A DNA stretch of 64,000 nt from Cycas panzhihuaensis (lineage: Eukaryota; Cycadophyta): NCBI GenBank assembly GCA_023213395.1, contig CM041465.1, positions 110,925,741 through 110,989,740 of the forward strand, read 5' to 3'. A program made the position numbers and the translations under genes. Positions 1 through 12,727 of the stretch are shown here, piece after piece (positions within the stretch are counted from its first letter, which is position 1; each line of letters starts with the position of its first letter). The notes beneath the pieces are model-generated. The model was not told where the DNA came from and did no database searches. It saw nothing but the letters and a program-made list of their open reading frames with translations.

Positions 1-1700
1 ACTCAAATCCTTAGAGGTTTATAGGGTTCTATGAGCCTTTAGCAAGTGAACCATGGCATATCCCATCTATCTCTCTATGCTCTCTCTATTATAAACTCAA
101 CTTTAATGGCTTTGGCATGATTGATGGCATTCTAAAGCTTGGGAGACTAGTTAGTCTTCAACCTCATTTAGATTCATTTAGAAAGACTAGTTATATAGGT
201 TTAAAATAATGCTTACTTATCCAAATGTTGAGTGAACTAATTCTAGAATACCTAAAACTCATATTTATAGGCCTTAACTATTATCATTTATTGAAGTCAC
301 ATTAATTAGCTAAAAAATGATTCATTCTAAGTCTCTTCAAATTATTCAAAGAAACATTTACAGAACTAATCCCAAATTTGATTAGATGGGTACTCATAGG
401 TCCATCATGTATATGAGTGGTGAGCTTTTCCCTTTAAGTGGATGGAGGTAAAAGTTATATGATCAACTATAGACATAGGGTTGACTATAATGTATATGTT
501 TAATTTATTGACCTAATTATAAGTTATGCCCTTATTGAGATCAAGGTCAAAGACTAGTATATAAATATTATGATGGAATGAAGGTTGGTGTGTAGATTAG
601 GGAGGTTGGTTTCCTCCATAAGATGCTCCACTCTATGATGTACTAGATAAATTAAAGTTTTCCACTAAGAGAAAGTTTGAGAGTTAAGTGTTAATAGATG
701 TGAACTAAGTGTTGAGATTTGTGACCTGCTTGGTGAGGTTTATAAGGTTTAATAGGTTAGTTTAAGATAGGTTAGTTTTCCGTATATAGGGTAGTTGTAT
801 TAGGTTAGGCACATAGATATGACTATATTTAGGGTGCATACACTCTAGTGACATCCTCGCATGTTGAGGGTCATTTTTAATAGGTGTTATTTGGTCCCTA
901 TAAGGTCACTTATTATTAGGTAGATCAATTTTATCTCTATGCTTTCAATACATTAGTAATTCATATTTACTATGCTTCTCATGCATGTTAGCTTCTTCAT
1001 GTGCTTGCTCATATTACTTTCCTATTAGTTACTGGTCTATTAGTTTCTTTTAGGCCCTTTCTCTTCTTTTTTCCCCTTGGAATCTATACACACTTCCTTA
1101 GTCTAGGATTCTTTGCCTTTCATCCTTACAAGTGAATCCATAAGATAAACAATTGCCCATAAGATCCATAGGCTCTTTCCCTTCATAACTTAGGCCCTCT
1201 TTTCCCTTAGGTCTATGGTTAGTTTATGATCATACCTCCTCTCTTACATGCTAGTATTCTCTCTTTAAACATCTACATGTCTTGCAAGTATACTAGCCAC
1301 ATGCATAAAAAATGTCCATATAAAATTAGCAATCAAATTCTCACTGTTGTCTTTAAGCTTAACCATTATCTTTCCATTAATATATGGTTATATTGAATAG
1401 AGATATGCCTAGCTCTTAGCTTATCAAGATTACTTGCTATATTAGCTTCTAATATGAGATTATACTAGCATCAATATAGGCTTAATTCTAGCTCATATAA
1501 TGAATCCATGTATTATTTTTAAATAGAGAAGATCATTACCATATACATATTATCTTCAATATCTTACTTTGCCCTACTCCATTCTACTTTATCTCATATT
1601 ATATTTACTCTAATTTTTACTTTATCTTTTACCTATCTTAATAACATGTCTCTTATGCTCTTATACCATGTCTGAAATTATGAAATTACTTTGTGTTCAA
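1..1700. other. AT-rich stretch, no gene seen
   Basis: I see no reading frame or domain motif in this AT-rich stretch on either strand. It lies on the internal side of the minus-strand copia-type LTR at 1,712-2,237, so it is probably that element's decayed leader and start of gag, with the rest beyond the left edge. That assignment is inference from position only. Confidence 0.4.
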
Positions 1701-1711
1701 CTTTGATACCA
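1701..1711 (-). other. Primer-binding site of a minus-strand copia-type element
   Basis: Read on the minus strand this is tggtatcaaag, one change from the usual plant initiator-methionine tRNA primer site tggtatcagag. It directly abuts an LTR-like end. The same variant class occurs in copia element C at 15,839. Confidence 0.6.
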
Positions 1712-2237
1712 TGTAGAAAATTTGATTTGGTTTAATATACCATATTAAATTATATCATGTAACTAAGCTAGATTAATTATGTGAATTATTGATTATATTA
1801 TATAACTTGTATTAATAAAAAATGAGATGTGATTTATGAGGTGTTTAATATAAACATTAAGCATATATAAATGAAATATTTACACAACAATACAATAATA
1901 ATACATAAGAAACATATTATTGAGAGACACCATATTTATATGTGAAAAACTCTTGATGGAAAAATCAAAGGAGAATGGTAGAGATAAGCTCTCTTTTAAA
2001 TCATGCTTTTGATGTGTGTACATATTTATAAAGTCGTCACTTTATGTGTATCTAATAGGATATAAGAATTATATCAATAAATAATTATATACTAATACAT
2101 GAGTAATTAAATTATATGTGATAACCTCTATAATGACTAATCACATTTTAAATAATTAATCACCTAAATTAAACATTATATCAATTATTATGAAAACCAA
2201 TATTCTAAAAAATATGTACCATAGAAATAAGTCAACA
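1712..2237 (-). repeat. 5' LTR of a copia-type retrotransposon, element leaves the window to the left
   Basis: On the minus strand the block starts TGTTGAC, ends CTACA and is followed at once by a Met-type primer site. Inside, around 1,920-1,980, it has the phrase gttttt-cac followed by tggtgtctctc, which resembles the R/U5 part of many plant copia LTRs. Because the primer site is on the low-coordinate side, this is the 5' LTR of a minus-strand element whose body lies at 1-1,700 and beyond. Its partner LTR is not in the window, so the exact ends and the flanking duplication (tcaca at 2,238) cannot be confirmed. Confidence 0.55.
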
Positions 2238-5200
2238 TCACAATAAAAAATTGAGGGAGTCATGGTAATACTATCAATAATCCAAGGAGGGATATAATAC
2301 AAGAGGAGCGATATGGTAGAATAACAATAAAGAGCCTATAGTGATATCATAAAAGATAGGAAGAGATTAATAGTGCCATAAAACTTAGTATAATGATATC
2401 ATAGATCATATGAAAATATTGATAATGCCATAGAAGATACCAATAGAACATGTGATATAATTAAAGAAGTAATAATAGAGACATAATATAAAATGGTAAG
2501 TTATGGTATTAGAAAAAAGTAACAAAAATAATAAGTAGATTATGAAATTATAATAATAAAAAATGGGGCATGTGTTAATCCACAGTGAAAGTGGAAATTA
2601 CATGTAAGTAAGTAAGTGATGTGGGTTTTTATAGAGCTTTATACCTAAAGGCCTCATTATATAAAATAAACTTAAGGGTAATGTATTTATAGTGAATAAA
2701 TTTAGAGAATAAATTTCTAGATTTATGTGAAAGTTAAATTTTGAGAGAAATATGTTATTTCTTAAGGTTTATTATGAATTTAACCTTGAGTATTATAAAA
2801 CTAGGCTAATGGAATTTGATAGAAATATAAAATGGTCATACCTTCCCCATACAATGTTTATTATTGAGCCATGACCACTCAATTAACATATACCTAAGGA
2901 GATCTATATATTGGATTATGTGAGAGAAATAATTGTTTTTAGAAATAAAATAAAAGATGTAAAGGAATTAAAATATGAGTGAATATTGATAAAAAAAATA
3001 GTGTAATGAAAAATATAATGATTATTGTGAGCTTTAACTTACTTTATTTTGTTATACCTCCATAACATAATGTGTTACAAGAGATACTATCATTGTAAGA
3101 GATGTGATGCACATAAGCAAACTAAATAAATGCTTAATAAAATACAACACAAGGTAAATTAAATGTAGATACAAGAAATCAAATGCAATCTTAGGTAGTG
3201 AATGCATACCTAATATGTGAGAGAAGAAATTATACTTGACATTCCTATATTTTGGGTAGGGGACAAAAAATTAAAGAAATAATTACTTTCCCTATATCAT
3301 TTCCCTATTTCATATCCTTCATCTACATTTTCTCTTTACCCCTTTAAGGATCACTTCAAATAGACACAATATATAAATGGGATACAAGACCTTAGGTAAG
3401 TTGAATTCAAAACCCATATATCCCAAGATTATTTATATGTAGGGTCTTATATGAAGGACATCATGAATAAAGCATTATCACAAATAGCAAAATGATATGT
3501 ATGGTTTACTTTAAAGAGATAATATAAAACTAGACCAAATACATATGATATTTTGGCCGTAATAGGTGGTGTATTGAAGATGCATGTTACCTCTCCCACA
3601 CTTGTGGGTAATATCTCTAAAGGAAGATTGATGTTATAGATCTACATATACTTTATTACTAGTGTAATAAAATAATAATACTTCAAGGATGAAATATTTT
3701 CTAAAAGTTGGAGGGATTCCAATGATGTTAAATATTAATTAGTATTGAATTCCATCATCTTAAAGTTCCCATATTCACACTTATAAATAGGGAAGCTCAC
3801 TAACTCATTAATGTATGATTTATTATTCTTTTACAATGGATCGATATATTCCTTTTAGAAATTTAGTGCCTTAATAACTTGGCAATATTTTGTTGTAATT
3901 ATATTTCTACTAAGTGATAAACTCTAATGTGTACCTAATATTTTGTTATCTATTACTTCTACTAAATATTTGGTTTAGGTTCATCATATGGATCCTATCT
4001 ATAAAACCTCTTAACCAACATTCTCTTAAGTAGGCTACACAACCCTAAAACATTCTATCTTATTATATTAATCATTGCTAGATTCTTTAATATTCATGCG
4101 ACTACCCTATTTATCTAGATCTATTATAATAATTGATAAGTTGCTAGACTCTAAATAAATGTAATAACTCTAGAATTTTTAATAATAAAGTCAAATCAGC
4201 ACACCCTTTAAGTACTTAACTCAGTCTAGTCTTTCAAAGATTTGGGAGGTTAAAATTGGATATTAGTTTGAGAATGATAGGGGGAGGCTCATAGAATTTA
4301 AATTATATCTCTTGATCCTTACTTTTCTTAGCCTTTTATTCCTTCTATTTTTTAATAGCAGATCTCAACTTAGCCTAAGGTCAAGGCTAGATCATTGGGA
4401 ACTTATAGGGCCTTTCCCTTAGAAGGCTTATTCACCACCCTTTTATTATGGACCTCAAGCTAACTATTTTCATGGTCTATAATTAAGATACATATAGTCT
4501 CTTTAGTTTGGCATATCTACCCTTTATTATCTTATACCAAAGAATAGTCCTTAATCCTATGATCTTGAGAGTGATAATGAAAATAATTATTTAGGACATT
4601 TAGATTCACAACCCTTAATTTTAGGGTTTTATTATTATATTAGATAAAACATACTTAGAAACATCTTTCAATAGAATGGCCCACATATATACTCTAACAC
4701 TGAGCTATAGAAAACACTCCTTATACATATTAAGAGATGTAAACTACATAATTAGTTAGATTATTTCCTTAGAAAAAGTTTATAGACAAATAAGAAGGCC
4801 CAGGAATTCCACCCATGTTAGCTATTTGAATACACATATATTATCAATGGAGAATATTAGGTCCCACTTATTAAAAATGTTTAGGTTCCCTATATACATA
4901 TAGGGCTTATGATTGAGAAAAAAATTAAATGATTAAGGTGACTTTAAAAGAAAAGAAAAAAAAGACTTTTGAGCATTTTTAGATGGAGCTTACCTTCTAT
5001 TGAAACACATTAATAAATTTGCATACCTATTGTCTCAAAATAATTTTAGCAGATATTCTCCCTATAAAGTATACGATAAGTATATAATAGTATGCTACTA
5101 CCAATACATTAGAAACTATATTAGAATCTAAAGATGAGGTGGAATGGATGCCTCATCTCATTAAAGACCTTAGAGACAAACTTTCAAGCTCTCTTTGGAG

Positions 5201-6573
5201 CCATTGTCATATGCATTAAGCTTTGAGAGAGAATAAAATAGCTTGATTGATGACTATCTTTGATTTTGCACTACTTCTTTAAATAATTAGTCACTACTTG
5301 ATAGGGAAGATACTAGAATGAATGTTTTAATATAATTACAAATGTATAATAAAGGTGGGATAGGCATTAGTATGAATTTAAATGTGAAAAAGATAATGCA
5401 ACAAAGGAAATGATAATTGGGAGTAACTCTACACTCACCCTACTCATCCCCTTCCCTCTAACTTCTTTTGACTCTTTATATTTCATATCATAAAACTCTT
5501 TTAGGTCATCATTATATTATTATCATTTGTTTATTACTCCATCTTATTATTTACTACAATAGTTTACCATTATTTACTAGAAATTTTACTAAAGTAGTTC
5601 ATCAACATTATAATGGCGTGAAACTAAAACTCATATGTAATAGAAGATGTTATGAATATTTACAAGTATCATTACAATCTTAAATTTCATATTAATATCC
5701 TTTGTGCTCACACTCAGACCTCCTCTAAATGTTTTCCTCATCTACTTGAACATCCAAGATTTTGGGTAAAATTTAGAGATGTTACCTTAGGTCATATCTA
5801 TTTGTAGGTATCATAGTTCTATATGTGTTTAAGCTAGATTGGGGTTTCTACATCATCTATACAACTCCATCAAGGATCACAATCACTTTGTTTGTGTTGT
5901 TTATGGTATGAGTGATTATAATTTACATTCATGATATAAAGATCCCATTATCACTACCATTTGTAATGTAGAGTATCTAAATGCATATCCTGCCTCTTTA
6001 GATTCAACAACATTTATAACATAATATAAGAAGGAGTGAGGGTTTATAGATCTTTAACACAATACTAATTATCAACTCAATTCACTTAAGTCAAAGAATG
6101 TGCTCTAATAATTCATCTCTCATCCTTATAGAAATGGTTAATAAATCCTGAGAGATTAATTTCAATATTACCATATACCCTTCTTATCATCTTCTTATAT
6201 GCATGGTCATTAGTAACTTTCTCTTAATAAAAACCTAACCTTTTAGCATTTTAAGAGTATACAAAGACAAGGATCTAACTCCAGAGATTCCAAATGTATA
6301 TTATGAAGACCTTATAGTAGTAAATTTGAATGTGGATACATTCAAAATCTAGTAATAAGTTCATTTATTTTTTGTTTACTCACTAACCTTAATCTTTTCA
6401 AAATATTAATATGAGAATATCTTATAACATATTCTTCTTTAAATAATTCAATTTAGGATAAAGTTATAAATTTAACTTTTGGACATTTGGAGTATCCTTT
6501 ATATGTTGAAATTATTAAGGGTTTCTTTTTTTCACATTTTTTAGTACCTTTATTTGTGATTTTTAAGTTGTAT
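2238..6573. other. AT-rich spacer, no gene seen
   Basis: About 4.3 kb of strongly AT-rich sequence shows no long frame, no protein motif and no paired LTR that I can recognise. At 2,265-2,470 there is a loose alternation of phrases such as gatatcata and gtgccata, too degenerate to call a satellite. It is most likely very old transposon debris. Confidence 0.4.
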
Positions 6574-6985
6574 TGTTAAGGAACTTTCTAAGGTTAATGA
6601 AACAAGAGCATATAATTACATAGAGAAGGTTAATGCTAAATTCATAGTCATATGATTAAAGAAGAGAAGCTTAAGTACAATTATTAATTCATGTGCACAA
6701 GTTTTGTATCTCTACCAATGGGATTAGAGGGTTCATGGCCTACCAATAGGATGTTAGAGTTAGTAGCCACTTTTGCTTATATAAGGCCAAGCAATTATAA
6801 AAGTAACTCTTATGCTATCTTATTATCTTCTGAGATCATACAAAAGTATATCTTTTGATGGTCATTAATCTTTCTTACACTCCTTTGATATAATTATCCT
6901 ATTGAGTCTTTAATAAAGATCTTTGAACTCCCAGTTTTCTTCAAAAAGTGCTCTTTATGTGCAACTCATAGATCAAATCATTGCA
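6574..6985 (+). repeat. 5' LTR of element A
   Basis: It begins TGTTAAGGAAC, ends TTGCA, and matches 36,013-36,427 along its whole length, with shared phrases such as cttacactcctttgat and ttaataaagatct. The primer site starts three bases after its end. Confidence 0.82.
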
Positions 6986-6987
6986 AG

Positions 6988-6999
6988 TGGTATCAGAGT
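6988..6999 (+). other. Primer-binding site of element A
   Basis: The sequence tggtatcagagt matches the complement of the initiator-methionine tRNA 3' end except for its last base. It fixes the end of the 5' LTR and the plus orientation. Confidence 0.8.
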
Positions 7000-7144
7000 A
7001 AGGTTTGGCAACCCTACAAAATATTTAAAAGTTAGAAATGTAAATTATTTTTTTCCCTTGGTAACTCTCATAACTCCTCTATTTTAGTCTTAATTTCTAT
7101 CATTTTAAGTTTTTTCTAAAGGGTAGATAATGCTACTTGGTAGC

Positions 7145-10100
7145 TGTTTCCCAGCTACCAGGAATGGGTTTTGAGGAGTCAACTTAGGTAAGTGTAAGTA
7201 TGCTTCTATCCTTTGCCTTTTTCACTTCTTAAGAAAGGTAATCTGAAGCATCTATTTTCCACTGCATGATTGGTTGATTCATTTTAGTGATCATCATGCA
7301 TCTGTTACTTGCTCATATTGGTCGACATTATTCTAGCCTTTGACGACTTGGGGATACTAATCTCAATGGCACTCCACAACCCTCCTATGCATCTCCATGT
7401 TGTCCCAAGCACTGATTAGCCCTTACGACCCGTTCACAACCCCATTATCACATCATAGCTTTTAGCGCCTTGCCTAGGTGTGATTAATATATTTTTACCC
7501 ATTTTCCAACTTGTTGGGAACTCTATCTCTTTGGTGCTCCATTCAGCATAGTTTATTTCTTCCTCATGACTATCCCCAACTATCTGGATAGAGGGTCAGG
7601 CCCTCCTAGGCCTAGAGCACCTACTTTTGGGGCTCCCAGATCCTCCCCCTTTTTATGTCTCTTATATTATCACCACATTGTGACCAATATCATGGTACTA
7701 TAAAGTTTACTACATGGCGACTGTTATAAACCATTTTTAAAAATTTTTCATGGTAAATTTCATATTTATTACAAAATTGCCATGTGGTTGAGTCATATTC
7801 TTGTCCCTAGCCAAACCCTAATTGCTCAATCTCTTAGATGCTATCTTCCACTTTCTCTCATTTCTTCTTGCTCTCTTACAGGTCACCTCCTGCAGAAATG
7901 CCCTGTAACACCTGGACATACCTATGTTCCAGCCTGAGATCAGTCCTCTACAACTCAGATCCATGATAGCAGGCCTAAGAAAAGGCCTCTTGAAGTAAGA
8001 CATGCCCCAAGGCTCACTTCCAAGCATAAGCATCACACTCCATCAAGTTATCTCTTCAGATTTCATAGCATGCATAAGATTTCACCTACAAACCTTGCAA
8101 GGTTTCCTTTCCCTACTATTTTCTTAATCATATATGTTCCTAATTCAGCTATAGTAGGTATCATCCCATTCTTATTTCATCTTGCTCCTTTTAAGTTCCT
8201 TAAAAGTGATTGAAACACCCTGTATACCCCCTTCTTTTCCTAGTTTTTCCATTATGGAAAGGAGGCATCCCCTCCCTCTTTCCTTGTCTGTCCTCCATAC
8301 CTTTTTATTCTTCCATGGTTTCTCCAAGGAGGTAGTGAGGGAGAGGTCCAAAAAGGGAGAGAGAAAGGAGCCAAGGTGGGTTTCACAACCCAATAAGGCC
8401 TTCTCCTCAAGGGCAACCCCCTTCTCCCCTTTTCCTCTTCTTCCTCTCTGCTTCCCTTTGGCTACCAAAGAGCTCTCGGAAGAGAGGCCACCACTAGTAG
8501 CAATGTACATAGCCTATTATTACACTTTCTCCAGCCTTGTGAGCCTTATATAGGCAGGGATTGAAGCCCTCAATCACACCCCACCTTGCCTTTAGATGTT
8601 GGATTAACTTTGGGTTATGAAAGTTGTGCATCACCACTTTTGCAATAATAGTAACATTCACAGCCTTTTTGCAACCCCTCGTCCATACATTTAGCCCTCA
8701 TTATTCTGTCTTTACCTATTGTTTGTGTGCTTGGGTAGCATGGAGTTGTGTGTTTTAGAGGGTTAGCCATTCTGAGGCCAACCACCTCCATCCATTTTCT
8801 TGTCTTACGTGCATAGAGAAGGATGGAAATTGTCTCTTAACTAAATGTTTCACTTAATTAGCATACTTTTCTTGTATCACTTTATGCACTTTGCATACAT
8901 ATCTCATATCATAATAGCCCCTTGGGAAAGGGAAATACTTTTTGATTGTAGGTTCTCACTATGTTGTGTCTGGAGGAGAAAGAAGTGCATAAAATTAGGT
9001 ATGCCCTTTTCCTTTATTCCCTTGTCACTTTCTAATCTTTTTGTATAGCCATTTCCTTTTCCCTTTCTTGTCCTTTCCTATTCAACTTGGGGAAGGTAAG
9101 GAAGCCCCAATATCACTGCCCTATGCTACTGACATTTTTGGAAAAGGAAGAGGAAAGTGAGTGCAACATGAGGTAATATATTCATCCAACTGCACGATCT
9201 TCTAGGTGCACCACTACTCTCTTCCTGTCCCTCTCTTTCTCTTGTTCAAAGACTTTGCTTGCATACATAGAATACAAAGGAAAAAAGAATAAAAAATAAA
9301 CTTGCATTCATCATTTGTATGGGTTTGCTTCATTTATTCATCTAGGAAAGTGCATGAAGTAGGAATCGCATTCCTTCACTTCCTTGCTTGATTGCATGTC
9401 CCTCGGCTTGGCCTTACCCCTCTTGCATGCAGGTTTGCAACTATTTGGCTACCCTCTTTGTTTCTTTCTCTTTCATTAGAAAATGAAAAGAGAGTGAGGT
9501 TGTTATATTAGAGAGTAAATGAGAGCATATTCATTAGTCTATGGTTTTCTCCCTATTTGTAATAAACATAATGACATATCTATCACTTCACCATAATACA
9601 TAGGAGACCAAACCCTTTACACTCAAAAAAGTGGAAACCCTTTTCATCATTGCCTCACATCCCTAAGCCCACTTTGGGTATATTAGCATAGGGAAGACCT
9701 TACCTCTAGGTCATCCCCCCATCTTGTCATATCTACACTAGCTAGGTAGCCTTAGCACCCCTCCTTTTAGGTTGGTTCTGCTTGTGGGATAGTTAACTGA
9801 TCTCCCTTCCATAAGGGTGCACCTCCTGCACTGCTTGTTCAAATACACTGCATTCATACCCTCTTCCTTCTACGAAGAGCGATTCCCTCGTTTGACTTTA
9901 CCTCCCTCCTTCAGTCATCCAAGGGTAAGAGGACCTACTCCTTGAGGTTACTTGGGAAATAAAGGATATCCTTCACTCTAGCCGCCCTCAAAACTAAAGT
10001 TGAGTTACCCAAAAGGGAGTTGTGCACCATTTGTGGGTCTCAAACCTGAATTTAGATGTGTAGACACCCTATGCGGGTGATCTCTTTCACTTGCTGGATT

Positions 10101-10178
10101 AACATCTGATCCCAAAACTCTTTATTGATTGATCCAATCCTAACCAAACGTGGTTAACATATGATAGATGTGATTCCA
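7145..10178 (+). repeat. 5' LTR of element B
   Basis: It starts TGTTTCC and ends GATTCCA, and aligns with 27,239-30,316, with 37,465-40,531 reversed, and in parts with the LTRs of E and F. A possible core promoter is ttatata at 8,546-8,552 followed by ggcaggga; the 3' copy reads ttacata there. Open frames in this block on both strands (8,172-8,553) are by-products of its base composition. After the LTR end I do not recognise a standard primer site. Confidence 0.85.
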
Positions 10179-10519
10179 TTAACAATCATACTGGGGACCT
10201 ACTAGTAAGGGATCAATCCTTCCTCCCTTCTTGTTGGTGCTACTTCCTCTTGGTAGCCCTTCCTTTTGGTTTTGTTAGGAAGCCCCCAATGTGCACACCA
10301 CTTTATCTCTCTTACTTTCTTCCAACCCATAGGTAGAACTTGTATTTGATGATTCTCATGCCGCTTACGAGGTCTACCTCCATTGTTGGAAGACTCCTCA
10401 TATCACTCCTTTCCTTCGTCAGATTCCAATTCGACTATGGAGGTCTTTCCCTTAAATTAGGCATATCATACCTTGTGTCTGAATCACATGATCCTTCTAC
10501 TTCTTTTTAGGGGTCCACC
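10179..10519 (+). other. Leader of element B
   Basis: This is the untranslated leader between the LTR end and the first stretch with gag homology. No clear primer site is visible; the first bases ttaacaatcatactgg do not match the Met type seen in A and C. Confidence 0.5.
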
Positions 10520-12720
10520 TAAGAGGGTGAGGACCCTATCTTTTATCTGGGTGACTAACAACACCCATAACTCTACCATCTCTCTACTCATGAAGTAGAG
10601 GCTTCATCCCCTCTAGAGTTTCACCACCACGATGGTGACTCTCATAAGGATCATCCTATAGGGTCCGCTTTATATGAGGTTCTATCTACCTCTTATGATC
10701 AAGCAGATACCCCTCCTATCAATGTGGTAGAAGCCCTTAGCTAATGCTTCTAAGATGCCTATCTCCAACCACATCCTAAGTGGTTCGAGAACATCTTGTA
10801 AAGCATCATGTTCCCTTCTTCTACATCCCCCTTACTTTGCTAATCATGTTCGACTTCCCTACTTATGATGAGACTACCCCTCACTTTATATTCTTCTCCC
10901 CATGGTTTGTATTCCTTAGGGACCACCTAAGGTATGCCCTCTTCCCAACTCAGGTTGAGCATGCCCCTATTTAGTCAAACAACTATTTCTTCTTTGATAA
11001 TAGTCTATCCACCACCTGTTAGATCTAGGGGACTTGTGTGTGCCCTTACTTCTAACTGTGTGGGGGCTGCCCTTGCACACTCTCAACTTCAACCTAGGGA
11101 TCCCCTTTACGTGCCTCCAGGTTACATCTCTCAACCATGGGGGCACGGTAAGGAAAACTCCTTTCTGGCTTATGGGGTGGATCCTTTACACCCATATGGG
11201 GTCGCACCACCTACAAGCATCTCATATGGGTAAAACTCAATCCCTCACCCCTCTTTTCTATCTTCTTATGTCGCACCTCATGTTGTGCCTTTGCAAGGAG
11301 GGAAAACCCCATCCAAATGCACTTTTCCTTAAGCTTCTTTCTAACAAGGAGTATTTTTTTAAGGAGGAATGGGTCCATCACACCCATATGCTCCTATGCA
11401 TGTCCTTTCAAATGTGGGATTTGTATCTTCTCACCAAACGATAGGAGGATAACATCCCCTTTTGAACTAAACTCTCCAAGGAGAATCTATGCAATCTTGT
11501 CCAGCTCCTCTTCCAGCATCTATTGACCCTATGGTTGAGTCAAGGGCATGCCCCTTTATGGACTATAGATAAACACCCCTATCCATCGAGGTGCTAAGAA
11601 ACAACTTACTGCCTCACCCTTTTGAGGTTCCCAAATTTAATAGAACCTCATTACAGGACCCAACAGAGTATGTCTATAGATTTTCTATGGTATGTATCGA
11701 TTACTGGGCCTATGACCACATTCTTATAAAACTTTTCCCATGACCCCTTCAAGGTGATGCCCTTAAGTGGTTCTATCACCTACCAACACATTCCATTTTT
11801 TCATTCTAATAACTCATGGATGAATTCATCAACTATTTTGACATATCCCATCCATTCAAGAGTGAAGTGAAAGCTTTTCTATCTCCTAAACAAGGTCATA
11901 ATGAGATGAATCATGACTTTATAAGACACTTTCATGACCTTCTTCACTCCACAAAGGTAAATCTATGTGAGGAGTTAAAGAGGGACCTCTTTGTTAATGC
12001 TCTTTGCCCAGAAGCCCACGTCAAAGTCCTTAAAATGGGAGCAACCACGTGTGAATCCACCATAGCCAAGTGCTTGGCACATAAGGCCATTGAGATCCAA
12101 GATGAACTTAAGAAGCCTCTAAAGCCCTCACAATGACGTGAGGTACCTCCACCTCCCTGAGAGACTAAAATCCAATAGCCTGCCAGGCCTTCTTCCCATC
12201 CGACTGAGAAGACCTTGGATCCTTTCACTTCTGCTATACCTTCATTCAAACATACCATGAAGGACCTCAAACTCTAGGCTCCTTCATCTCCTACCTCACA
12301 TAAACTAGTCCACCAAGCTTCTCAAGCTACTCCCCCCAAGGATGGTAACACCCAATCCTCTTAAGCAAGGAAACTTGATTCCTATCTTGAGAAGAACTAG
12401 AGTTCCATCCATGGGGAATGTTTCCACGAAGATTCACAATGATGGGCCCAACACCCTAGAGCTTCTCTGCAGTGTGATTCTTCTCCCAAATGAGCATCCA
12501 AGCCTAACTTAGACTAGCCTATCCATAGAGATCCCTTCCCTAAACATGGGGAATGTGATCGTAACAACCAAGAAAAGAGTAGCTGAAATAGAGGAAGATC
12601 CCTAAACCCTCTCCCTTTGTAAACCAAAGTGAAGGGTATAAGGAATTTATCCTCTTCCTTTAGTTCTCTCTACCATCACACTCCTTCACCTTCTCAATCC
12701 TGAAATAAGGGAAAGAAGGC
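10520..12720 (+). pseudogene. gag: gag of element B, broken
   Basis: Gag forms the particle that packages the element RNA. Three segments share one frame. One at 10,934-11,233 is rich in proline, tyrosine and glycine (LAYGVDPLHPYGVAPP). One at 11,640-11,800 holds a retrotransposon gag core (AYDHI near DALKWFY). One at 11,816-12,136 holds DEFINYF, HDLLHSTK and ELKRDLFVNAL. The zinc knuckle near 12,400-12,450 is damaged: element E shows C-x2-H-x4-H-x4-C here, while B has SSIHGECFHED with the first cysteine lost and a stop before the last. About a dozen stops interrupt it, mostly at ancestral Gln or Trp codons judging from element E. Confidence 0.8.
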
Positions 12721-12727
12721 CATCCAG

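Noticed and set aside
2265-2470. Possible satellite or minisatellite with gatatcata and gtgccata phrases
   Set aside because: Spacing is irregular and units match over fewer than ten bases, so it cannot be told from chance in AT-rich DNA.
5468-5683. A 71-residue open frame in AT-rich sequence
   Set aside because: It has no motif, no start context and a composition expected by chance.
8172-8553. Open frames on both strands inside B's 5' LTR, partly repeated at 28,311-28,607
   Set aside because: They lie within a 3-kb LTR, differ in length between LTR copies and have no protein motif. The overlap on both strands points to composition.
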